Made by a program: the position numbers and the translations under genes
Assembly (NCBI GenBank): GCA_016703525.1
Contig: JADJBW010000013.1
Span: 96,770-160,769, forward strand
Source: Actinomycetota bacterium
Lineage (GTDB): Bacteria > Actinomycetota > Acidimicrobiia > Acidimicrobiales > Microtrichaceae
Direction of reading: 5' to 3'
DNA: 64,000 nt
Shown here: piece by piece, positions 35,166-44,118 of the stretch
Layout of the letters: each line of letters begins with the position of its first letter
Numbering within the stretch: position 1 is the first letter of the stretch
Notes under the pieces: generated by a model
What the model saw: the letters and a program-made list of their open reading frames with translations, nothing else
Database searches by the model: none
Told to the model about the DNA's origin: nothing

Positions 35166-37295
35166 ATGCTGATCGCCGCTGCCGTCCTGGATGACGTGCT
35201 CCGGGGAGTCCTGCAGGGCGTGCCACCGGGATCGGTGTACGCCATCATCGCCGTTGGCTTCGTGCTCGCCTACAAGACGTCGGGCGTGTTCAACCTGGCG
35301 TTCGGCGCCCAGGCGTTCGTGTCGGCCGCGCTGTTCTTCCACGCCCGCACAGCGTGGGGCTGGCCGTCGTGGCTCGCGTTCGTGGTGTCGGTCGTCGTCG
35401 TGGCGCCTGCGATCGGCGTGGCGCTCGAACGGCTCGTCTTCCGCCATCTCCCCACCGACGCCGCGCTCGCCAAGCTGGTCATCACCATCGGCCTGTCGGT
35501 GGCACTGCCGAGCCTGTTCGAGCTGATCGTCGGGTTCGAACCGGTTGCGGGGCGCACGCCCGAGGGTCTCTTGCCCGGCGGCGCGGAGGTGTTCTACGAC
35601 GTGGCCGGCATCTACTCGTTCAGCCGAAACGAGCTGACGTCGATGGTGATTGCCGTCGTCGCCGTGGCGGGCCTCGGCGCGCTCTTTCGGTTCAGCCCGC
35701 TCGGGCTACAGATGCGCGCCACCGTCGAGAGCCCGCGCCTGACCGAACTGGCCGGCGTGCGCTCCGACGGCGTCGCTGCATTCGCGTGGGCGCTGTCGAG
35801 CCTGTTCGCTGGGTTGGCGGGCGTCTTGATCGCACCTCGGTTCAACACGCTCGCCGCGCCGGACTTCTTCAATCTCGTGGTGGTCGCGGTCACCGCTGCA
35901 GCGCTCGGTCGGCTCGTAGACCTGCCCCGGGCGTTGGTGGGCGGCGTGTCGCTCGGAATCACGATCTCGTTGGTACAGACGTTCCTGCCACGAGTCGCCG
36001 AGCACGCCGCATGGCTCACACCCATCCAGGAAAACGTGACCTCCGCCATCCCCTTCCTGGCGTTGTTCGCGCTGGTGCTCGGATCGCGCACGTTGCGTTC
36101 GGGACGCGATCACGTCGACCCGCTGTCGGGCGTGTCGCCTCCCCCGCCGCCGCCGGCCGCCATGAGCCGCAGCCCGCTCCTGACACGGGCGACGTTGATT
36201 GCCGGCGTGGTGTTCTTCGCGGTCGTCGGCCTGGTGGTGTTCACCAGTGCGGACGCGCAGTGGATGTTCCTCGTCACCCAGACGGTGATCCTCAGCATCG
36301 TCTTCCTGTCGGTGACCGTGATCACCGGGTTCGCCGGCCAGATTTCGCTGTGCCAGGGAGCGTTCGCCGCGATCGGCGGGTTCACCGTGTTCCAATTGGC
36401 CGACCGTTTCGACGTGAACGTGATGGCGGCAGTGTTCGTGGGCGCGGCGATCGCGGCTGCGGTCGCCGGGCTGCTCGCCGTGCCCCTCGTACGGCTCGGT
36501 CGCGTGTGGGTGGCGATCGCCACGCTCGCGTTCGCGGCGTTCTTCGACGCCGTGGTGGTGAAGCTGCCGTTCGTGGGAGGCGGCGCCACCTCGCTGTTGC
36601 AGGGCACCCGCGTGCCCCGCCCCGCGATCGGCCCCGTCGACCTCGGCGACGATCGCCACCTGCTCGCCGTGGCACTCGTGGTATTGGGGATCACCGCGCT
36701 CGCAGTTCGACGCCTGCGCGACGGCACGACCGGCCGGATGCTCGCTGCCGTGCGCGCGAGTGAACTGGCGGGACAGTCGATCGGAATCTCGGCAACGCGC
36801 TCCGGGGTGACCGCGTTCGCGATCTCCGGGTTCGTGGCGGGACTCGGCGGTGGTCTGCTCAGCATCCAGCAGCAGAACGTGAACTACGCGACCAACTTCT
36901 CGCCCTACGCGGCACTGTTCTGGGTGGTTGTCGTGGTCTCCCTCGGCGTTCGCACCGTGGAGGGTGCCTCGCACGCCGCCGCCGGCTTTGCGCTGACCGA
37001 TCCGCTGCTGTTCTCGGGGGTTCTGCTCGCATGGATGCTGCGCAGCCCCGACAGCGTGCCCGACGTGTTCCCGCTGTCGCCCAAATGGCGCTTCGTGATG
37101 TTCGGGCTCGGCACGATCGCCTTCGCCAAGCACCCCGAGGGTCTCGTGGAAAACGGCAAACGGACGGCCCACCGCCGCGTCGAGCAGCTCCTTGCGCGTC
37201 GGCGGAGCGCTCCCGGCGGCGCGCCGCCATCGGGTTCGAACACAGCGCTCGCGCGCCCCCACCCGCCGTCGGCAGCCGCCGAGGCGTCGCCGTGA
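35166..37295 (+). CDS. Fused LivH-LivM ABC permease
   Basis: 709 aa. The N-terminal half is LivH-like (LQGVPPGSVYAIIAVGFVLAYKTSGVFNLAFGAQ, about residues 18-50, and TELAGVRSDGVAAFAWALSS). A Pro-rich linker (VSPPPPPPAAMS, about 325-336) leads to a LivM-like half (VITGFAGQISLCQGAFAAIGG, about 380-400, and RASELAGQSIGISATRSGVTAF). Both halves have multiple membrane segments. A single chain thus supplies both permease subunits that most bacteria encode separately. Followed by LivG with a GTGA overlap. Confidence 0.95.
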   Translation: MLIAAAVLDDVLRGVLQGVPPGSVYAIIAVGFVLAYKTSGVFNLAFGAQAFVSAALFFHARTAWGWPSWLAFVVSVVVVAPAIGVALERLVFRHLPTDAALAKLVITIGLSVALPSLFELIVGFEPVAGRTPEGLLPGGAEVFYDVAGIYSFSRNELTSMVIAVVAVAGLGALFRFSPLGLQMRATVESPRLTELAGVRSDGVAAFAWALSSLFAGLAGVLIAPRFNTLAAPDFFNLVVVAVTAAALGRLVDLPRALVGGVSLGITISLVQTFLPRVAEHAAWLTPIQENVTSAIPFLALFALVLGSRTLRSGRDHVDPLSGVSPPPPPPAAMSRSPLLTRATLIAGVVFFAVVGLVVFTSADAQWMFLVTQTVILSIVFLSVTVITGFAGQISLCQGAFAAIGGFTVFQLADRFDVNVMAAVFVGAAIAAAVAGLLAVPLVRLGRVWVAIATLAFAAFFDAVVVKLPFVGGGATSLLQGTRVPRPAIGPVDLGDDRHLLAVALVVLGITALAVRRLRDGTTGRMLAAVRASELAGQSIGISATRSGVTAFAISGFVAGLGGGLLSIQQQNVNYATNFSPYAALFWVVVVVSLGVRTVEGASHAAAGFALTDPLLFSGVLLAWMLRSPDSVPDVFPLSPKWRFVMFGLGTIAFAKHPEGLVENGKRTAHRRVEQLLARRRSAPGGAPPSGSNTALARPHPPSAAAEASP

Positions 37296-38062
37296 CCGCG
37301 CTGCTCGATGCCTCGGGCATCACCAAGGCGTTCGCCGGGGTGCGCGCGATCAACGAGGTCAGCGTGATGGTCGACCGCGGCGAGCGGGTGGGACTGATCG
37401 GGCCGAACGGTGCCGGCAAGACCACGCTGTTCAACTGCATCCTCGGCGTGATCCGACCCGACGCCGGACGGGTCGTGCTCGACGGCAACGACATCAGCTC
37501 GCTTGCGGTGCACGAGCGAGCCCGACTCGGCATCGGACGGACGTTCCAGCGCATCGAGCTGTTCCTCGAGACCACGGTCCGCGATCACCTCCTGGTCGCC
37601 GAGCGCGTCCGGCAGGGACACGGCTCGGTCTGGCGCGACCTGTTGGGCCGAGGTCGACCCAGCCGCGACGAACTCGCGGCGACGGATCGCATGCTCGAAC
37701 TCCTCGGGCTCGTGACGCTGGCCGACGAGCCGATCGAGCAACTCAGCCTCGGCCAGGGTCGCCTCGTCGAAGTGGCCCGGGCGCTGATGACGCGCCCGAG
37801 CTTGCTGCTGCTCGACGAACCGTCGTCGGGACTCGACGGATCCGAGACCACCGACCTCGCGGCGACGCTGCGAGCGGTGCAGTCCGAGAGCGGCTTCGCC
37901 ATGTTGTTGGTGGAGCACGACGTCGAGCTCGTCTCGACGTTCACCGACCGCTGCTACGTGCTCGACTTCGGCAAACTCATCGCCGCCGGCCCCACCGCTG
38001 CGACGCTCGCCGATCCGCATGTGCGCGCCGCGTACTTCGGCACCACGCCGGAGGCGTCGTGA
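37292..38062 (+). CDS. livG: Liv-type ABC transporter ATP-binding protein LivG
   Basis: 256 aa from the GTG at 37292, overlapping the permease stop. Walker A GPNGAGKTT (about residues 34-42), FNCILGVIRPDAG, Q-loop GIGRTFQRIELF, signature LSLGQGRLVEVARAL (LSLGQ rather than LSGGQ), Walker B LLLLDEPSSGLD, and switch VEHDVELV. Works with LivF on the fused permease. Confidence 0.95.
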   Translation: MTALLDASGITKAFAGVRAINEVSVMVDRGERVGLIGPNGAGKTTLFNCILGVIRPDAGRVVLDGNDISSLAVHERARLGIGRTFQRIELFLETTVRDHLLVAERVRQGHGSVWRDLLGRGRPSRDELAATDRMLELLGLVTLADEPIEQLSLGQGRLVEVARALMTRPSLLLLDEPSSGLDGSETTDLAATLRAVQSESGFAMLLVEHDVELVSTFTDRCYVLDFGKLIAAGPTAATLADPHVRAAYFGTTPEAS

Positions 38063-38832
38063 GCGCCGCGCTCGAGTTGACCAACGTCGACGCCGGGTAT
38101 GGGCAGTTCATGGCCCTGCGCAACGTGTCGATCCGGGTGGAGCCCGGCGAGGCGGTCGCTCTCGTGGGCGCCAACGGGGTTGGCAAGACCACGGTGGCCC
38201 GGGTCGCGAGCGGACTGGTGCGGCCCACGGCCGGCCGGGTCGTGGCGAACGGACGCGACCTGACCGGCCGGGCCCCGCACGCGTTCGTGCGCGCAGGGAT
38301 AGCGCACGCGCCGGAAGGGCGGTCGGTGTTCGCCACGCTCACCGTCGAGGAGAACCTGCGGTTGTCGTTCCGCCGGCATTTCGGAGCGCGCGGCGTCGAG
38401 CGCGCGCTCACCTCGGCGTTCGAGCGGTTCCCGGTGCTCGCCGGGCGTCGCGAGGTGTTGGCCGGCCAGCTCTCTGGCGGACAGCAACGCATGCTGTCCA
38501 TCGCCCGGGTTGTCGTGGAGTCCCCCGCCGTGCTGATCGCGGATGAGCTGTCGCTCGGGCTCGCGCCGATCGTGGTAACCGAGATCGCCGACCAACTCCG
38601 GCGGCTACGCGAGGCGGGCACCGCGCTGCTGATCGTGGAGCAGCAACTCGGACACGCACTCGCGCTCGCCGACCGTGCGGTCTTGCTCGAGCGAGGGTCC
38701 GTTGCGTGGGAGGGACCGTCGGCCGAGGCGGGCGATCACGTCATCGCCCGAACCTTCGTGCGCTCCCGCAACGGCGGCACCGACGCCAGCGTGCGATCCG
38801 ATGGCGACGCTGGGGGCTCGACCCGCGAGTAG
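38059..38832 (+). CDS. livF: Liv-type ABC transporter ATP-binding protein LivF
   Basis: 257 aa from the GTG at 38059 (GTGA overlap). Walker A GANGVGKTT, the LivF-typical AGIAHAPEGRSVFATLTVEEN, signature LSGGQQRMLSIAR, Walker B-like VLIADELSLGLAP and IVEQQLGHAL. Closes the transporter set; the enoyl-CoA hydratase gene follows after 68 bp. Confidence 0.95.
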   Translation: MSAALELTNVDAGYGQFMALRNVSIRVEPGEAVALVGANGVGKTTVARVASGLVRPTAGRVVANGRDLTGRAPHAFVRAGIAHAPEGRSVFATLTVEENLRLSFRRHFGARGVERALTSAFERFPVLAGRREVLAGQLSGGQQRMLSIARVVVESPAVLIADELSLGLAPIVVTEIADQLRRLREAGTALLIVEQQLGHALALADRAVLLERGSVAWEGPSAEAGDHVIARTFVRSRNGGTDASVRSDGDAGGSTRE

Positions 38833-38900
38833 GTCGGCTGCGTCCAAGTGGAACCGGACTCCCCCGAAGCGCACCGGCCGCCGAGGCGCGACAATGCGGC

Positions 38901-39683
38901 GTGCCGCGTGATCAGGTTCTCATCCACGTCGACGGGGAGCGGGCCACCGTCACCCTCAATCGTCCCGAACGGCGCAACGCGCTCGGCCTCGCCCTGTTGA
39001 CCGAGCTCCGCGATCGGCTCACGGAAATCGCTGCGACCGACGCGACGTGCGTGGTGCTCGCCGCCGCCGGCCCGGTGTTCAGCGCCGGGCACGACCTGGG
39101 CGAGTTACGCGGACGCAACCGCGACGAGGTCGGCGAGATGCTCCGGGTGTGCACCGACGTGATGCTCACGCTGCACGACATGGCGCAGGTCGTCATCGCC
39201 CGCGTGCACGGGCTCGCGACCGCAGCGGGATGCCAGCTCGTTGCGGCCTGCGACCTGGCGGTGGCCGGCGAGTCGGCGGGGTTCGCGCTGCCCGGCGGCA
39301 AGGGCGGCTGGTTCTGCACCACACCGATGGTCGAGGTAGGGCGGTCGATGCCCCGCAAGATCGCGGTCGAACTCGCGCTCAGCGGCGACACGATCGATGG
39401 GCGGACCGCCGAACGATGGGGACTCGTCAACCGATGTGTGTCCGACGACCGACTCGATGCGGCCGTCGAGGAACTCGCTGCCCGTACGACGCGTGGGGCA
39501 ATCTCGGCGCGGATGGCCGGTAAGCCCGCGATGTACCGCCAACTCGACCTGCCGCTGCGCGACGCCTACGGCGTCGCGGTCGAGGTCATGGCCGATGCCA
39601 GCCAGCACCCGGATGCGCAGGAGATGATGGCCGCCTTCGTCGAGAAGCGACCGCCACGCTGGGCGACCCCCGCCTCCCCCTGA
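38901..39683 (+). CDS. Enoyl-CoA hydratase/isomerase family protein
   Basis: 260 aa from the GTG at 38901 (VPRDQVLIHVDGERATVTL). Crotonase fold: LNRPERRNALGLALL, the oxyanion-hole segment VFSAGHDLGELRGR (about residues 60-73), and the second oxyanion strand VHGLATAAGCQLVAACDLAVAG. The two Glu of classic hydratases are not clearly both present in GCQLVAACDL, so isomerase, hydrolase or other crotonase chemistry is possible. It follows the Liv genes, suggesting it processes the imported compound as a CoA ester. Confidence 0.9.
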   Translation: MPRDQVLIHVDGERATVTLNRPERRNALGLALLTELRDRLTEIAATDATCVVLAAAGPVFSAGHDLGELRGRNRDEVGEMLRVCTDVMLTLHDMAQVVIARVHGLATAAGCQLVAACDLAVAGESAGFALPGGKGGWFCTTPMVEVGRSMPRKIAVELALSGDTIDGRTAERWGLVNRCVSDDRLDAAVEELAARTTRGAISARMAGKPAMYRQLDLPLRDAYGVAVEVMADASQHPDAQEMMAAFVEKRPPRWATPASP

Positions 39684-39696
39684 TCAACCGCCCCGT

Positions 39697-39880
39697 CCCG
39701 AACGGCCCCCGTCCCGAACTGGGCCGAACACCCCCCGCCCGAACTGGGCCGAATCACCGACCCAAAACGGAGGCAAACCGGCCCAGTTCCCCGGCGCCCC
39801 GAACTGGGCCGAACCCCCAACAGGCAAACCGGCCCAGCGCCCCACCGCGCGCCCCACCGCGCCCTCCCGAACTGGGCCGG
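39697..39880. repeat. Clustered GAACTGGGCC repeats in both orientations
   Basis: In the 227-bp spacer between convergent genes, CCCGAACTGGGCCG occurs at 39713, 39738, 39798 and 39866, a degenerate copy at 39697, and inverted copies at 39778-39789 and 39826-39840 (preceded by AAACC). The direct and inverted copies can form stem-loops. This resembles a REP/BIME-like element, though no family is recognised. Confidence 0.7.
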
Positions 39881-39910
39881 CCGGAGCGAGGCCAGCGGGC
39901 GGGCGCGCCG

Positions 39911-40543
39911 TCAGGACCCGGCGCGTGTGGATCGATCGGCCGATATCAGATCGCGGGTGATGCAACCGGGCGCGTGATCGTTGACAACCCCGATCGCCTG
40001 CATGCAGGCGTAGACGGTGGTCGGCCCAACGAACCTCCAGCCCGACCGCTTCAGGTGCTTCGACAGGGCGGCCGACTCGGGCGACGACCCGCGGCTCTCC
40101 CACCCTGCGTCCGCCCGGTCGTCCACGGCTTGCGGCCCGCCCTCGCGATAGCTCCATACCAACTCGGTCAGCGCTCCATCGCCGACCTCCGCTCGAAGAT
40201 CGGCGGCACGACCGGCGTTGTTGATAACGGCCTCGATCTTCGCCCGGTTCCGAACGATGCCAGCGTCGCCCAACAGGCGCTCGACGTCGGCCTCGTCGAA
40301 GCGTGCGACCGCCTCGATCTCGAACCCAGCGAACGCGCTCCGGAAGTTCTCACGCTTCGCGAGGACCGTCCGCCAGCTGAGACCGGACTGGAAACCCTCG
40401 AGGCAGAGCCTCTCGAAAACCGCGTGATCGCCATGCACCGGGCGGCCCCACTCATCGTCGTGGTAGGCGAGGTAGAAGTCGGGCGCGCCGGCGATCCACC
40501 CGCAGCGCGGTTGGCCGTCGTCGGCGATGAACAGTTCGGGCAT
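39911..40543 (-). CDS. tag: DNA-3-methyladenine glycosylase I
   Basis: 210 aa from an ATG at 40543, preceded by GGAGAGG. The Tag family is clear: RCGWIAGAPDFYLAYHDDEWGRPVHGD, LEGFQSGLSWRTVLAKRENFR, a helix-hairpin-helix-like ADVERLLGDAGIVRNRAKIEA, and the zinc site residues (Cys in RCGW, His in YHDDEWG, and the terminal HAPGC). Removes 3-methyladenine from alkylated DNA. A nine-copy 7-bp repeat lies 84 bp upstream. Confidence 0.95.
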   Translation of the reverse strand: MPELFIADDGQPRCGWIAGAPDFYLAYHDDEWGRPVHGDHAVFERLCLEGFQSGLSWRTVLAKRENFRSAFAGFEIEAVARFDEADVERLLGDAGIVRNRAKIEAVINNAGRAADLRAEVGDGALTELVWSYREGGPQAVDDRADAGWESRGSSPESAALSKHLKRSGWRFVGPTTVYACMQAIGVVNDHAPGCITRDLISADRSTRAGS

Positions 40544-40626
40544 GGCGAGTCCGCCTCTCCGGATCGATGAGGTGCGGCACGGTACTTCAGCGCACCGACA
40601 ACGACCGGGCCCACGGGCCACCGCCG

Positions 40627-40689
40627 CCAACAGCCAACAGCCAACAGCCAACAGCCAACAGCCAACAGCCAACAGCCAACAGCCAACAG
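40627..40689. repeat. Nine-copy 7-bp microsatellite between divergent genes
   Basis: Nine perfect copies of CCAACAG between tag (start 40543, minus) and the GGDEF-EAL gene (start about 40740, plus). The unit length is not a multiple of three, and perfect identity implies active slippage. It lies in the shared promoter region rather than in a coding sequence. Confidence 0.95.
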
Positions 40690-40739
40690 AAGTCTCAACC
40701 GACGCGTCGATGGTGTCGATGCTTGTTGAGGCGGCCCAT

Positions 40740-43458
40740 ATGACTCTGGCGGGAGCGGATCGGCACATGGCGCACGACGAATCACCAACCGGGTCGACCA
40801 GGCGAGGTCCGACGATCGCCGCGCTGATCGCTGTGTTCTCGCTGCTCCCGGCGTTGGCCGTGCTCGCGTCGTCGTGGTCGTCATATCACCAGGCCAACGA
40901 TGAGCGCGCGCGGTCGCTCGCCGCAGTGGCCGCTACGCGCGACGTGGTGCGGCTCGCGACCGTGTCGATCGCGGTCGATGACGAGAAGAACTGGTCAGGT
41001 GCCGTTTCCACGATCGCTGCGCTCGACGTCCCCGACAGCACGGTCGAGGTCGGGTTACCAACCTCACCGACGGTCGCGCTCGAGGGCGCTCACCGCCGCG
41101 TGGATGACCTGACGGCTGGGCATGACGACCCGGCACTCGACGCGGCGATCGACAAGGCACGGTCCGCGTCCAACAGCCGGGAGCGGCTCTGGCGGTACGA
41201 GCAGGTGCTCGAGTTGCTCGCCGATCGGCTCGGCGAGGCGCAGAACGGTCAGCTCATCGCGGGCGTGCAGATGCGCGGCGTTCGCGACCTCTCCGATGCG
41301 GTCGCTTACACCCGCTCATTGAACGCCGTGATGAACAGCTACTTCGCGACCCGCTTCGACGTGCGCGGCACGGCGCTCGATGAGGGGGCTTCGCTCATCG
41401 AGTCGATCGCAACCTATGACCATGACCTCGCTCGGCTTCGCGCACGATTCGTGACGCACCCAGGACTCGAGCGCCAGGTGGAGGTGCTCTCGGGCGACAT
41501 CCGTGTGACCGCGCTCGTCGATCGGGCCAGGGCGCTCGCCCAAAGCGTCGTCACCGACGGCGTCATGGGCCAGACGGCGCCGCTGCGACTCGATACCGTG
41601 ATCGCCGAGTTCGACCACCTTCGATCGGTGTTCGCTGTCGGTGAGCTGTCGTCGATGAAGGCACCGCTCCTCATCGAGTGGGTCGGTGATCGATTGCTCG
41701 GCTCGACGGCCGCTACAGCGGCCACGGCCGAGCGCGACCTTCGCAACGCCATGCTCGCGGGCGGCGCCAGCCTCGCTCTGTCGGCTCGCGATTCTGTTCG
41801 GATCGGCGATGATCAGCTCGCCCATCCGGGCGTTGTCGTTGGCCGTGCGCGACCTGCGCGACGGCGAACCGAACATGCAACGTACCGGAGCGGCGCCACG
41901 CGGCCCGCGTGAGGTTCGCGAGGTGTTCCACCTGTTGAACGACACGAGTGAGAACCTCGAGCTGATCTCGCAGCAGGCCCACGCGCTCGCCTCGGGCGCG
42001 CTGCAGGCGCCGGTGCTCGACACGACCGCGACCGGGGGACTCGGTGGGTCGATTCAACGAGCCGTCGCCAGGCTGCGCGAGGCGCTGTCGCAACAAGAGG
42101 CGTTCCGCCGCCAACTCGTCCACGAGGCCTCGCACGACGGTCTCACCCAGCTCGCGAATCGCTCGACCTCGCTCGCGCACCTGGGGCAGGCGATCGCCCG
42201 GTCGGAACGCAGCGGCGCGACCGTCGCGGTGCTCTTCATCGACCTCGATCGATTCAAGGAGATCAACGACACGCAGGGCCATCACGTGGGCGATGTGGTG
42301 CTCACCACGGTCGCCGAGCGTCTGATCGATGCGGTCCGTGCGGGCGACCACGTGGGACGCCTCGGCGGCGACGAGTTCGTGGTGATCGCCGAGCCGGTCG
42401 CGACGATGGGCGCCGCAGTCGAATTGGCGCACCGCATCGTCGAGATCGTGGCCGCGCCCATCGACATCGGCGATATCACGGTGCGAATCGGGGCAAGCGT
42501 CGGCGTGGCGCTCAGCGGGTCGGGCGAGCTCACGGCCGATGAAATGCTGCGCGACGCCGACCTTGCCGTCTACCGGGTGAAGGATTCGGGGCGCGGCGGA
42601 GTAGAGGTCTGCGACGAGGCGCTGCGCAGCGCCGTTGCCGAGTTCAGCGACCTGACGACCGCGCTTCGGCACGCATTGGCGCACAACGAGTTGGTGCTGC
42701 ATTACCAGGCGATCGTCGATGCTTTGGGTGATCGCACGATCGCCCACGAGGCGCTGGTGCGCTGGCGGCGCCCCGATGGCTCGCTCGTACCACCCGCCGG
42801 CTTCATCGCACACGCCGAACGCACCGGGCTGATCATCGACCTCGACCGGTGGGTGCTGAACGCAGCGATCCGCCAACTCGTCGACTGGCAGTACGACGAC
42901 CACATGCGGGGCATTCCGCTGTCGGTCAACGTGTCGGCGCAGCACCTCGTCGATGCAAGCTTCGTCGACGATGTCCTCGCACCACTTGCCCATTGGCACG
43001 TCGACCCATCACTGCTGATCATCGAGGTGACCGAAAGCGCTGTGCTCGACGATCTGGCGACTGCGGCGACCAAGCTCGAGTGTCTTCGCGAGCATGGCAT
43101 CGCAGTCGCTATCGACGATTTCGGTACCGGGTTCACGTCGATCACGCAGCTTCGCCGACTGCCCGTCGACATCTTGAAGATCGACCGCGCGTACACGTCA
43201 CGTGCCTCGCTCGATCCGAAGGACGCGGCGATCGTGAAGCTCATCATCGACACCGGCCACCTACTCGGCGCGTCGATCACGGCTGAGGGCGTGGAGACGC
43301 TCGACGAGGCGACGCTGCTGTCGGCCCTCGGATCGGATGCGCTGCAGGGTTTCCTGTACTCACGGCCCGGCCCGCCCGAGGTGCTCGACCGATCCCTCGC
43401 TGCCGTGCCGGAGTACGCCACGGCCGACGTCGCTGCGGCGCCTCCCCCGAGGCGCTGA
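40740..43458 (+). pseudogene. NIT-HAMP-GGDEF-EAL cyclic-di-GMP protein, frameshifted
   Basis: First frame: N-terminal membrane segment (IAALIAVFSLLPALAVLASSW), then a helical NIT-like sensor (about residues 55-330, with NAVMNSYFATRFD). At about 41781-41786 one base is extra (TCTGTCGGCTCGCG; dropping one G gives ASLALSLAILFGSAM, a clean second membrane helix). The second frame continues with HAMP (SSPIRALSLAVRDLRDGE), GGDEF (HDGLTQLANR, intact RLGGDEFVV) and EAL (EALVRWRRPDG, DDFGTGFTS, AEGVET). Both cyclase and phosphodiesterase motifs are complete. Role: making or degrading c-di-GMP in response to an external signal. ATG at 40767 is an alternative start. Confidence 0.9.
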
Positions 43459-43460
43459 GC

Positions 43461-43475
43461 CGGGCGGAGCGCCCG
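43461..43475. terminator. Hairpin between convergent genes
   Basis: CGGGCG-GAG-CGCCCG directly after the stop of the GGDEF-EAL gene (43458), before the trmL stop (43513) on the other strand. Confidence 0.5.
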
Positions 43476-43512
43476 ATCGTCAGGCGCACGGACGGCACAG
43501 GCCGCGTGGACC

Positions 43513-44037
43513 TCAGCGATCGAAGGTCGGCCCCGCTGGTGTTTCGCTCGTCGTCGACCCATGCGTTCCGCCTTCGAAGTCGTGTTGGCGCCATGCCTCG
43601 TACACCACGACCGCGACCGCATTGGCGAGGTTCAGGCTGCGGTTGTCGGGCCGCATCGGTATGCGAAGCGCCATCGCCCCGGGCAGTTCGTCGAGCTGTG
43701 CGGGGGTGAGGCCGCTGCGTTCGGCGCCGAACACGATCACGTCGTCGACGGCGAACTCCACGCTGTCGTACCGATTGCGAGCCGCCGAGCTGAGTGCGAA
43801 CCAACGGCGCGGGCCGGTGGCCGTGTTGTGCAGGGCCGCGACGCACGCGGCCAGGTCGCTGTGTACGGCCACCTTCACGTACTCGTGGTAGTCCAACCCG
43901 GCTCGGCGAAGGAGGCGGTCCTGAAGCGTGAAGCCGAGCGGCTCGACCAGGTGTAATGCGGCGCCGGTGTTGGCGCAGAGCCGGATGATGTTGCCGGTGT
44001 TCGTGGCGATCTCGGGAGCGATCAGAACGACATCCAC
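43513..44037 (-). CDS. trmL: tRNA (cytidine(34)-2'-O)-methyltransferase (SpoU/TrmL family)
   Basis: 174 aa from an ATG at 44037. It starts VVLIAPEIATNTGNIIRLCANTG (SpoU motif 1) and has LHLVEPLGF, VIVFGAERSGLTP (motif 2) and LRIPMRPDNRSLNLANAVAVVVYEAWR (motif 3, knot region). Length fits TrmL (about 155-175 aa), which methylates the wobble ribose of certain tRNAs using SAM. Confidence 0.95.
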   Translation of the reverse strand: MDVVLIAPEIATNTGNIIRLCANTGAALHLVEPLGFTLQDRLLRRAGLDYHEYVKVAVHSDLAACVAALHNTATGPRRWFALSSAARNRYDSVEFAVDDVIVFGAERSGLTPAQLDELPGAMALRIPMRPDNRSLNLANAVAVVVYEAWRQHDFEGGTHGSTTSETPAGPTFDR

Positions 44038-44118
44038 CGGCTCAGCCTGCCACTGGCGTTGCCGCCGGGTTCATTCGCCGAGCACCGGGCCGGATCACCA
44101 GGTCGCGCCGACACGGGC

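Noticed and set aside
40627..40689. Short regular repeats as a CRISPR array.
   Set aside because: The 7-bp units have no spacers and no cas gene is nearby; it is a microsatellite.
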